Source: Nonomuraea glycinis (GTDB lineage Bacteria > Actinomycetota > Actinomycetes > Streptosporangiales > Streptosporangiaceae). Taken from it: a stretch of DNA of 64,000 nt. Below, piece after piece: positions 1 to 7,168 of the stretch. The notes beneath the pieces were generated by a model that saw nothing but the letters and a program-made list of their open reading frames with translations, searched no databases and was not told the origin of the DNA. The stretch is from positions 269,988 to 333,987 of the forward strand of contig NZ_BMNK01000002.1 in the NCBI RefSeq assembly GCF_014646515.1. The letters are read 5' to 3'. A program made the position numbers and the translations under genes. Each line of letters starts with the position of its first letter. The first letter of the stretch is position 1.

Positions 1-1
1 C

Positions 2-523
2 GACCCCGAGCGGGCCGTGCGGTCGGCGCTGCGGGAGGTCGCGCCGCTGCTGAGGGCGCTGAGCGCCGGGCGTGACCACGCCGCCGTCGAGCCGATGCTG
101 GCCTATCCCCTGCTGGTTCGTGACATGGACGACCACCCGGCCCTCTACGCGCATCCGGCGACGCGCCCACGGGCGGACTTCCTGGACGGCGACGGGCCGC
201 GGCTGCCGCTGAGCGCCGTCACCGCCCGAGCCGGGTGGCCGCGCCACGCGGACCTCACGGACGACCTGGACGAACTCGTCGGACGGTGGCTCGCCGCCGG
301 CCTGGACGTCATCGCCGTCGACACCACCTCCACCGAGCAGGCCGCCGGCCGATTCGCCTCCGCCAAGGTCATCGTCCCCGGGGCGCTGCCGATGACCTTC
401 GGCCACGCCTCCCGCAGGACCGAGGGTCTGCCGCGGCTGCTGACCGTGCCCCGGCTGCTCGGCTACCGGGACCGCGACCTGCGCCCCGAAGAGATCAACC
501 CGCATCCTCACCCGTTTCCGTAG
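2..523 (+). CDS. YcaO-domain azoline cyclodehydratase, C-terminal part (5' end outside window)
   Basis: The reading frame is open from the left edge, so this is the last 173 residues of a longer protein. YcaO proteins use ATP to cyclodehydrate Cys, Ser or Thr in a precursor peptide to azolines. What is visible is the family's C-terminal part: the segment DVIAVDTTSTEQAAGRFASA, then the KVIVPGALPMTFG stretch, and a proline-rich terminus NPHPHPFP, which matches the PxPxP-type tail typical of azoline-forming YcaO enzymes. A SagB-type dehydrogenase follows 26 bases later, and a precursor peptide gene and split LanB genes come next, so the enzyme acts in RiPP maturation. Whether an E1-like/ocin-ThiF partner is fused upstream or encoded separately cannot be seen. 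Confidence 0.9.
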   Translation, partial: DPERAVRSALREVAPLLRALSAGRDHAAVEPMLAYPLLVRDMDDHPALYAHPATRPRADFLDGDGPRLPLSAVTARAGWPRHADLTDDLDELVGRWLAAGLDVIAVDTTSTEQAAGRFASAKVIVPGALPMTFGHASRRTEGLPRLLTVPRLLGYRDRDLRPEEINPHPHPFP

Positions 524-549
524 CGTCACCACCGACTGGAGGGGCCGAG

Positions 550-2343
550 ATGATCATTCAGACCGCGCGGGCCGCCCCCGATCCACGGGAACCGGCGACG
601 TTGCCCGTCGGTGAGGCGACCCGCCGCTTCCTCGCGGCGGTGGGCGGGCCGCCCGCCGCCCCCAGTACGGGGGCCGCGAAGGCGACGGGCGCGTTCAAGC
701 GGTACGCGGACGCCGAGCACCTGAGCCTGCCCGATGGCCGGGGGGACGTGCCGCCCGGGTCGGGGCCGGCGTTCGTCGGTCACCTGCTGCGGCACCTTCT
801 CGGGATCGGCCCTTGCGACTGGACCTATGACCTGAACCGGCCGGGGGTGTGGCCCGGCCCGGTGACCGTCGGGGTGCACCGGCCGGTTCCGTCCGGCGGC
901 GCGCTGTATCCGATCGAGGCGTACGTCGCCGGCGGGCCTCCTGGGTTGCCGGCGGGGTTGCACCATTACGATCGCGCCCATCACGCGTTGCGACGCGTAC
1001 GCGCGGGCGATCATCGTACGGCGCTGCTCGAAGCGCTGACCGTGCCACCGGCCACGCCGCCCGATCTGGTGATCGTTCTCACGGCGGTGTTCTGGCGAAC
1101 GGGTATCAAATATGGGGATTTCGCGTACAAGCTTCAGTGTCAGGAGACGGGCGCGCTTCTGGCGCAGGCGCTGGCCCTGACCGAGGATCTCGATCTCTCC
1201 GTCCGGCCGTACCTGGACTTCGACGGCGCCTTGCTCGACACCCTGCTCGACCTGCCGAAAGAAGCCGAAGGCGCGCTCGCCGTACTGTGCCTGACGGGAG
1301 CGGGAGCGGGAGCGGGAGCGGGAGCGGGAGCGGGAGCGGGAGCGGGAGCCGGAGCGGGAGCCGGGGCGGGGGCGCTGGGCTCGGAGGCGGGTGGGGTGGG
1401 GCTGGGGGCGCGGGAGCTTATTGGCCGGCGGGCTGCTGAGGCGGTGGACCCGCCTCCTTCGGTGAGCGACTCGCTGCCGCATCTCGCCGCCCTGCACGCC
1501 GCCGCCACGATGCCGAGCGGCCGGGCGGGGACGGGCGGGAGCGCGGGACCGGGACGACCCGCCTGGCCTGCCGGAAAAGGGTCGCCGCGTGGCGACGAGC
1601 CCGCCGTGCGGCTGCCGGAACCGGTGCCCGTCCCGTTGCGCGCGGGCATCGGCCACCGCAGGTCGGCCCCGGCCGGATTCGCGCCGGCGCCCATCCCCGC
1701 GGCGGCGTTCGCGAGCATCCTGGCGGCCGCGGCGGGCGGCTACCCGGGGGAACTGGAGGGCACGCCCGAAGGGCCGGCCACCTGCGGGGTGTACGCGTTG
1801 GCGCTGCGGGTGGACGGCGTGCCGCCGGGCGGCTACCGGTACGACCGGGAGGGCTGCCTTGGCGGCGCCGCCGTACCGTGGCGGGGTCTCGACGAGATCG
1901 CCGCGGGGGTGCAGCCGCTCACCGCGCTCGCCCTCCGCGAGGCGGCGGCGGTGATCCTTTCGGTCGGCGACCCCTTCGACGGTGTCGCGAGGTTCGGCGA
2001 CCTGTGGTGCCGCCTCCAGCTGACCGAGTCCGGGATCAGCGTCCACCGCGCCGCCCTCGCCGCCGCCGCGCTCGGGCTCGCGGCCCGGATCCACTCCGAC
2101 GTCTGCCACGGGGCGACGGACACGGCGCTCGGACTGCGCGGACAGGGCGGCGAGCCCGAGCGCGGCGGCGAGCGGTTCGGACTGCGTGGACGGGGCCGCG
2201 AGCCCGAGCGCGGCGGCGAGCGGCTTGGACCGCGCGGGCAGGGCCGTCGAAGCCTCAGCGCCCTGCTCGTGGGCAGATCTCCGCGCCGCACCCCCGTCCG
2301 ATGGGACCCGTGGCCGGTCGCTGACCGGTACCGGCCCGACTGA
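550..2343 (+). CDS. SagB-type FMN-dependent azoline dehydrogenase, two nitroreductase-like halves
   Basis: 597 residues. Oxidises azolines made by the YcaO protein to azoles using FMN. The N-terminal half (about residues 60-260) has the SagB pattern: VHRPVPSGGALYPIEAYV, then FWRTGIKYGDFAYKLQCQE with the Lys-Tyr region of azoline dehydrogenases. The second half (about 360-530) is another nitroreductase-like fold (LWCRLQLTESGISVHRAALA), as in long double-domain SagB proteins. The halves are joined by a Gly-Ala dipeptide run and a Gly/Pro-rich linker. The tail holds 16-residue repeats ending in arginine-rich sequence. The ATG at 550 is preceded by GGAGG nine bases upstream, whereas an overlapping longer frame from 235 would run antiparallel in sense to the YcaO end. 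It is probably cotranscribed with the upstream YcaO gene. Confidence 0.9.
   Translation: MIIQTARAAPDPREPATLPVGEATRRFLAAVGGPPAAPSTGAAKATGAFKRYADAEHLSLPDGRGDVPPGSGPAFVGHLLRHLLGIGPCDWTYDLNRPGVWPGPVTVGVHRPVPSGGALYPIEAYVAGGPPGLPAGLHHYDRAHHALRRVRAGDHRTALLEALTVPPATPPDLVIVLTAVFWRTGIKYGDFAYKLQCQETGALLAQALALTEDLDLSVRPYLDFDGALLDTLLDLPKEAEGALAVLCLTGAGAGAGAGAGAGAGAGAGAGAGAGALGSEAGGVGLGARELIGRRAAEAVDPPPSVSDSLPHLAALHAAATMPSGRAGTGGSAGPGRPAWPAGKGSPRGDEPAVRLPEPVPVPLRAGIGHRRSAPAGFAPAPIPAAAFASILAAAAGGYPGELEGTPEGPATCGVYALALRVDGVPPGGYRYDREGCLGGAAVPWRGLDEIAAGVQPLTALALREAAAVILSVGDPFDGVARFGDLWCRLQLTESGISVHRAALAAAALGLAARIHSDVCHGATDTALGLRGQGGEPERGGERFGLRGRGREPERGGERLGPRGQGRRSLSALLVGRSPRRTPVRWDPWPVADRYRPD
1296..1372 (+). 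repeat. GGAGCG hexanucleotide repeat encoding a Gly-Ala run
   Basis: About a dozen near-perfect copies of GGAGCG in frame inside the SagB-type dehydrogenase gene, giving a Gly-Ala linker between the two nitroreductase-like halves. It is a slippage-prone microsatellite; changes in copy number by whole units keep the frame. Confidence 0.85.
2128..2241 (+). repeat. 48-bp tandem repeat, 2.3 copies, in the SagB C-terminal tail
   Basis: Units begin at 2128, 2176 and 2224 (the last partial). Each encodes 16 residues of the type LGLRGQGGEPERGGER. The repeat follows the folded second nitroreductase half and probably forms a disordered basic tail. Confidence 0.8.
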
Positions 2344-2544
2344 CATCTTCCCGCGTCGACCGGCGCGGGAGCCATCGACCGAGAGGACAGCCAATGCCAC
2401 GAGCTCCGCCGGCCGCCCCGGTGCCGTGTCCCATCAGGTGAGCATCGCGTTCGCCCGCATCGGCCCGCGGCACCCGGGCTTTCGCCGCCGAGGACGACCT
2501 CGGCACCACCCTTCTCGACAGGTCACAACGATCAGGAGGTCATC

Positions 2545-2718
2545 ATGCAGGACGGTTCCCTGTTCGATTTGTCGACTTTGGCGGTCGACTCGATCAGCGT
2601 GATCGAAGGCACCGCCGAAGGCCACGGCATGACCGAGCTCAGCGCGAGCAACTGTTTCTGTGGCACCTGCGCCACGTGTAACAGCGCGCCGAGCTTCATT
2701 GAGGACGAGGTTCTCTAG
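2545..2718 (+). CDS. RiPP precursor peptide with Cys/Ser/Thr core (thiopeptide/azolyl-peptide type)
   Basis: 57 residues, start ATG with a strong AGGAGGT eight bases upstream. Residues 1-34 form an acidic leader (FDLSTLAVDSISVIEG) ending in GHGMTELSA, which resembles from memory the leader end of GE2270/thiomuracin precursors (GHGMxEVGA just before the core Ser). Residues 35-49 are the likely start of the core, SNCFCGTCATCNSAP, with four Cys, two Thr and two Ser. Residues 50-57 are an unusual acidic tail ending EDEVL. It lies between the dehydrogenase gene and the LanB-type gene, exactly where a substrate for YcaO, SagB and glutamylation/elimination enzymes is expected. The cleavage point after Ala34 is inferred. 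The gene is easily missed because of its size. Confidence 0.9.
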   Translation: MQDGSLFDLSTLAVDSISVIEGTAEGHGMTELSASNCFCGTCATCNSAPSFIEDEVL

Positions 2719-2754
2719 TCCCTGACAACTGCCGATCACCAGGTGATGGCGGGT

Positions 2755-2789
2755 GGCGTCCGGGCCTCCAACGGCGTGGCCCGGATGCC
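2755..2789 (+). terminator. Stem-loop between precursor gene and LanB-type gene
   Basis: A 12-bp stem (GGCGTCCGGGCC with GGCCCGGATGCC, one G-T pair) with an 11-base loop, 37 bases after the precursor stop. No U-tract follows. Such a hairpin could be a partial terminator or an RNA-stabilising element that keeps the precursor transcript in excess over the enzyme genes. Confidence 0.55.
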
Positions 2790-2809
2790 GCGAACCACGG
2801 GAGTGAACG

Positions 2810-5632
2810 ATGGGTGAGATCGGTCAGGGACGGGTCGTCCTGAGGCCCGGTTCGGGAGCGCCGGCGCCGCGGGGCGAGGGATACGCGGCGGGCGCGGTGT
2901 TCGGGGTGCGTGTCGCCGGCATCCCGGCGGAGCGCGTGGCCGCCCTCCGCTTCAGCCGTACGTGGTCGCTGGTGGACGAGGTGGTACGGCTGGACGGGCA
3001 GGTGGCGGCCGAGGGCGCGCGCCTCGCGGACATCCTGTACGAGCTGATCGGGGCGGGACGGCGGCCGGAGCTCAAGCCGGCTCTCGTCGCCCTTCGACGT
3101 GATCTTTTCGCCGGGCGCAGGCCTCGGGACCGCGTCTGGACCCCGGTGATCATCGAGTTCCTGCCCCGGCCGGTGGCCGGGCGGATGTCCCGCTGGCTTG
3201 AAGATCTCGATCGGCTGACGGGGGCGCGGGCGGAGATGTCCGGCCTGCTGGATCGGGAGCTGGCCGAGAAGACGGCCGTGCTGCGCGATGCCACCCGGCT
3301 CTTCGAGTTCCGGCAAGGCCTGGCGCAGAGCAGCTCGGACCTGTCACGGCGCCTGGAGGCATGGCTGGACGCGCCGGGCGATGCCGCGCCCGCCCGGCAG
3401 ACGCTGCTCCGGCTCGCCAAGTACCTCGCGCGGGCCGCCATGAAGACCAGCCCGTACGTGACATTCACCGCCAGCGGCCTGGGCGGATGGAGCGCCGGGG
3501 ACGGCTCCGCCGTGTTCGCTGACGACCTGCCGTCGCTGGGGGTCGCCGAAGCCGACCGGGTGCTCGTGCACGCCTTCTGGCAGTGGTCGGCGGGGCAGCC
3601 GGGGCTGCGGGACAGCGTCGTCCTGCGGGTCAACCCGACCGCCGTCGAGGAGGACGGCCGCGTCTGGTTCCTCGGTCACCGCCCCGCCGAACCCATCAAC
3701 TCGGTCCCGGCGAGCGCGTTCTTGCGCGCGGTCCTCGATCTCATCCGGTCCGTCCCCGGCACCACGCGCGGGGCGGTGGCCGGGAAGCTGACCTCCCTCG
3801 ACGACGTCGAGCGGGTCGGCCACCTGCTCGACGTGCTGATCGCCAGTGGGTTGGTGGAGCAGCGCCCGCCCTTCTCCGAGCAGGCCGGGGACGCCCTGCC
3901 CCGGCTGATCGGCTGGCTGGAGCGGGCGGCCTCCGGAACGGGGGGTGATGAACCGCGTGCGCTGGAGCCGCTCCGGGCGATCGCCGAGGCCGTGGACGCG
4001 TACGCGCGCCAACCGGATGGCGGGAAACGCCGCTGGCGGGAGGGTGTCGAGCGGATCGCCGAACGGATGGCGCCCGACGCGCGACCGCCCGGGCCGGAGC
4101 TTCCCTCCCGGCACCTCGTGCATGAGAGCTACGTGCTCGCGGGCACGGTCGTGAGCTGGCCGAGCGCGAGCCTGCGGCGGGTGCACGACGACATGAACCG
4201 CGTCCGCCGGCTCCTCGCGGTGTTCGATCTGAGCCTTCCGTTGAAAATCGCCCTCGCCGACTACTTCCTCTTGGCGTACGGGCCCGATGGCTCGGTGCCC
4301 TTTCTCACCTTCTACCGGCGCGTTCACGACATGGGGTCGCTGGCCGACAGCGTCACGGGGGTCGCGGTCCGGAGATTCCTGAGTCAGCGGCCGCGCCGCA
4401 CCGGCCAGGCAGGCGACTTGGCCGGGTACGGCTCGCGGATGGCGCGGCTGGGTGAGCTTCGCCGTACGGCATGGGACTTCCTGCACGCGGCCCAGGAGAA
4501 GGCCGGTGAGGGGAATCCGGTGCCGCCCGAGTCGCTGGAGGAGTTGATGGCCTCCTGGCCGCGCTTCATCCGCCCGACCGCGTCGATATCGGTGTACGGG
4601 CAGTTGATGACGACGCCCGAAGGGCCGCGGCTGGTCGTCAACTACGTGGGGGCGGGGCCGCGCAGGGGCGTGGGGAGGATCCAGCATCTTCTGGCGACCG
4701 CGGGCGATCGGGTTCCTGATCTCGCAGACCGGAAACCGGTGTGCGAGGACGCGACGCTCGCCGACCGGAAACGGGTGTGCGAGGACACGACGCTCGCGGA
4801 GTTCCGCGTCGACCACGGCAACAATCTCGACATCCATCCGCGAGCGTTGCCGGTCATCGACTACCCCCGCGCGGGCGGGGACGACGCCGAGGAGACGATC
4901 TCGCCGACCGGCCTGCGTGTCGAGTACGACCCCGACCACGAGCTGCTGGTCTTGCGCGGACCCGACGGCAGGGCGATCCGTCCGGCCCACCTGGGGCTGA
5001 CCTTCGAGGTGTTCCTCCCGCCCGCGCAGTCGTTCCTGATTCGCGCCTTCGGGCCCAACCCGACCGTGATGATGGCCGGCTGGGTGTTGCGAGGGGGGAT
5101 GAAACCCCCGCCGTCCCGCGCCGTGGAGCACGCGCCGCGGCTCACGATCGGCGCCGTGGTGCTGGTGCGGGCGCGCTGGCGCATGCGCGCGGGGGAGTTC
5201 CCGGCCCCGGGCAAGGGCGAGGATCCGGGCGCTTACCTGCTCCGGCTGGCGCTGTGGCTCGACGGGCACGGGATACCGCGCGAGTTCTTCGCCCGGGTGC
5301 TGAAGGTGAACGACAGCGGCGGCGACGGTGTGCTCGGCAAGAGCAGAAAGCCTGTGTACGTCGATGTGACCAACTGGTTTCTCATCCAGGATTTCGTTCG
5401 CGTGCTCGACGATCCGGATCGTCTGATGGTGCTGGAGGAGGCGGTTCCGGCGATGCCGGACCTGCCCCGGTACGGCGAGCACGGGTCTCGCGTCACGGAG
5501 TACATCTTCGATCTGGCGGCCATGGAATCGACAGCGGAACCGACAGCGGAACCGACAGCGGAGCCGACAGCGGAGCCGACAGCGGACACGGAGGCGTCCG
5601 TGGCGGACGGCGGTGAACGGGACCGCGCCTGA
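2810..5632 (+). CDS. LanB N-terminal-type dehydratase (tRNA-Glu-dependent glutamylation)
   Basis: 940 residues. Family role: transfers glutamate from glutamyl-tRNA to Ser/Thr of the precursor as the first half-reaction to Dha/Dhb. The protein has the Lant_dehydr_N layout without a fused SpaB_C domain: KPALVALRRDLF near residue 90, the KTSPYVTFTASGLGGW segment near 210, and the later SVYGQLMTTPEGPRLVVNYVG and VFLPPAQSFLIRA regions. The elimination half is therefore a separate protein, here the next gene. Two oddities are visible: an exact 12-residue duplication near residue 640 (DRKPVCEDATLA then DRKRVCEDTTLA) and a C-terminal TAEP repeat. Start at ATG 2810 behind GGGAG. It plays the role of TbtB, LazB or GodF in known clusters. 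Confidence 0.9.
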   Translation: MGEIGQGRVVLRPGSGAPAPRGEGYAAGAVFGVRVAGIPAERVAALRFSRTWSLVDEVVRLDGQVAAEGARLADILYELIGAGRRPELKPALVALRRDLFAGRRPRDRVWTPVIIEFLPRPVAGRMSRWLEDLDRLTGARAEMSGLLDRELAEKTAVLRDATRLFEFRQGLAQSSSDLSRRLEAWLDAPGDAAPARQTLLRLAKYLARAAMKTSPYVTFTASGLGGWSAGDGSAVFADDLPSLGVAEADRVLVHAFWQWSAGQPGLRDSVVLRVNPTAVEEDGRVWFLGHRPAEPINSVPASAFLRAVLDLIRSVPGTTRGAVAGKLTSLDDVERVGHLLDVLIASGLVEQRPPFSEQAGDALPRLIGWLERAASGTGGDEPRALEPLRAIAEAVDAYARQPDGGKRRWREGVERIAERMAPDARPPGPELPSRHLVHESYVLAGTVVSWPSASLRRVHDDMNRVRRLLAVFDLSLPLKIALADYFLLAYGPDGSVPFLTFYRRVHDMGSLADSVTGVAVRRFLSQRPRRTGQAGDLAGYGSRMARLGELRRTAWDFLHAAQEKAGEGNPVPPESLEELMASWPRFIRPTASISVYGQLMTTPEGPRLVVNYVGAGPRRGVGRIQHLLATAGDRVPDLADRKPVCEDATLADRKRVCEDTTLAEFRVDHGNNLDIHPRALPVIDYPRAGGDDAEETISPTGLRVEYDPDHELLVLRGPDGRAIRPAHLGLTFEVFLPPAQSFLIRAFGPNPTVMMAGWVLRGGMKPPPSRAVEHAPRLTIGAVVLVRARWRMRAGEFPAPGKGEDPGAYLLRLALWLDGHGIPREFFARVLKVNDSGGDGVLGKSRKPVYVDVTNWFLIQDFVRVLDDPDRLMVLEEAVPAMPDLPRYGEHGSRVTEYIFDLAAMESTAEPTAEPTAEPTAEPTADTEASVADGGERDRA
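4727..4798 (+). repeat. 36-bp tandem duplication inside the LanB-type gene
   Basis: Two adjacent 36-base units (4727-4762 and 4763-4798) differ at only a few positions and add 12 residues in frame. The duplicated segment contains one Cys in each copy. It looks like a recent in-frame duplication. Confidence 0.85.
5530..5589 (+). repeat. 12-bp repeat encoding a Thr-Ala-Glu-Pro tail
   Basis: Five copies of GACAGCGGAACC or a close variant at the 3' end of the LanB-type gene, encoding a short acidic, proline-containing disordered tail. Confidence 0.85.
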
Positions 5633-5674
5633 CCGCGGTCGCCGTTGATTCATCACGAAGGAAGGCGATGGGAA

Positions 5675-6832
5675 ATGACTCCTCGAACGACGCGGCTCTC
5701 CACGGATTCCGCGTGGCACAGCGCGCACGTCCACTACCACGAGAAGGACAAGTCCGGGCTGTTGATCGACGCCGTGGCACCCCTGCTCGACCGGGTGGCC
5801 GGGGTGACGGAGGCGGTCTTCGTCGTCCCGCACTGGCGGCAGGGGCCGCACCTCCGAATCAACATCCGTGCCCGCGACCACGACTGGTCCGAGGTGATCC
5901 GCCCGGCGATCGAGGAGACGATCGGGGCGTATCTGCGCGACCATCCGTCCACGACCCGGCTCGATGAGGGGTCGCTGCTCCCGCAGCACCGGCTCCTTGC
6001 CGAGATGGAGATGGAGTTAGGGCCGCTCACCCCGTGGTATCCCGACAACACGGTGCGCTTCGCGCCGTTCCAGTCCCGGCGGCATGCGGTGGGGGGTGAC
6101 CAGAAGGTGGCGGATCTGATCACGGACTTCTCCGTCGAGAGCAACGGGCTCTATCTGGATATGTCGCGCCATATCAGGGAAGGGCGGGACCGTCTGGACC
6201 TGCTCATGCTGACCCTGACCTTCACCACCGCCCACGCGATGGGCGGGCTGCGGCGCAACGTCGGGTCCTTCCGCGCGCACTCCGAACGGTTCTTCGACGC
6301 GTGCGACCGGCCCGACATCTGGCGGTCGGCGTTCGGGGAGAAGTACCGGGACCATCGTGACCTGGTCGTGGACCGGATGCGCACCGTGGCCCGCACCCTG
6401 GACGGCGACGCTCCCGACGGCATCCCCGCCGAGCCTGTCCCGTTCGTCCGAGAGTGGGCCGAACTGGTCACCCGCCACGCCGAACGCGCCGACCCGATCA
6501 TCGAGAGCAGCGTGCTGAGCGTGCTTCCCACCGCCGCCGCCGTTTCCGAGGGGCCACACCTCAGCGAATACCGCCGCCTGGCCCTGAGCAACGCCGAGTA
6601 CATCAGAAGGGGATTCGGCAACCCCGTGTTCCAGCGCTATCGCGTGGTGCTGAACTACACGTACATGTTTCTGACCCGGATGGGCCTTCTGCCGCGCGAA
6701 CGCTGCCTGCTGTGCTACCTGGCGGCCAACGCCATCGAGGACGTGTACGACGTGTCCGCGATCGAGTTCCTGCGCAAGTTCGTCGCCGAGCATCCGGTCC
6801 CCCGCGTCGAGTCCTCCCCGGAACAGCCGTGA
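5675..6832 (+). CDS. SpaB_C/thiopeptide-type protein, probable glutamate-elimination subunit
   Basis: 385 residues. It has the stand-alone SpaB_C (thiopeptide-type bacteriocin biosynthesis) pattern: an N-terminal segment with WHSAHVHYHEKDKSGLLIDA and FVVPHWRQGPHLRINI, and a C-terminal segment NYTYMFLTRMGLLPRERCLL followed by LAANAIEDVYDV. Two activities occur in this fold: elimination of glutamate to give dehydroamino acids (TbtC, GodG) and the formal [4+2] pyridine synthesis of thiopeptides (TbtD, TclM). Because it directly follows the LanB N-type gene and is the only such gene in the window, elimination is more likely, but the sequence alone does not decide. The ATG at 5675 has GGAAGG about nine bases upstream and is preferred over an upstream TTG at 5645. 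Confidence 0.85.
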   Translation: MTPRTTRLSTDSAWHSAHVHYHEKDKSGLLIDAVAPLLDRVAGVTEAVFVVPHWRQGPHLRINIRARDHDWSEVIRPAIEETIGAYLRDHPSTTRLDEGSLLPQHRLLAEMEMELGPLTPWYPDNTVRFAPFQSRRHAVGGDQKVADLITDFSVESNGLYLDMSRHIREGRDRLDLLMLTLTFTTAHAMGGLRRNVGSFRAHSERFFDACDRPDIWRSAFGEKYRDHRDLVVDRMRTVARTLDGDAPDGIPAEPVPFVREWAELVTRHAERADPIIESSVLSVLPTAAAVSEGPHLSEYRRLALSNAEYIRRGFGNPVFQRYRVVLNYTYMFLTRMGLLPRERCLLCYLAANAIEDVYDVSAIEFLRKFVAEHPVPRVESSPEQP

Positions 6833-6904
6833 CCGAACCCGTACGGCGACCCTTGGTGAGCCGGTGCGCGGGGACGCGATGTACGGTGCTGGAGAGGAGG
6901 GCGT

Positions 6905-7165
6905 ATGACGACGATCGGCGGATGCTACGTATGCAAGCGCACCTTCAGTTTCGTTCCGGATAGCGTCACGGTGGTCACGATCGACCCTGAGACCGGTCTG
7001 CCACCCGGCATGACGGTGCTGGGCACCTTCCGTGAGCCGACGCCGGAAGCGTTGGCCAGGGCGGTCGCCGAGCCCATCTGCCCGGACTGCGTGGGCAGGG
7101 CGACACAGCTCCTGGAATCGTCCGCGCCGCGGTTCGAGACCTGGCACAACCCCGACAAGGGCTGA
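6905..7165 (+). CDS. Small CxxC protein, hypothetical
   Basis: 86 residues. Contains CYVC near the N-terminus and CPDC near residue 62, which together could form a treble-clef or zinc-ribbon metal site. The rest is acidic and shows no transmembrane segment or signal. A very good GGAGAGGAGG ribosome binding site precedes the ATG. It lies 72 bases after the SpaB_C gene on the same strand and could be cotranscribed, but small proteins of this look are scattered in actinomycetes and no role in peptide maturation is indicated by the sequence. Confidence 0.7.
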   Translation: MTTIGGCYVCKRTFSFVPDSVTVVTIDPETGLPPGMTVLGTFREPTPEALARAVAEPICPDCVGRATQLLESSAPRFETWHNPDKG

Positions 7166-7168
7166 CGC

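Noticed and set aside
2394..2441. Short peptide frame between SagB and the precursor
   Set aside because: Fifteen codons with no leader/core features; the true precursor with a strong ribosome binding site follows at 2545.
3344..5989. 881-residue open frame on the - strand
   Set aside because: It is antisense to the LanB-type gene; composition is dominated by Arg/His/Pro typical of high-GC shadow frames and no family motif is seen.
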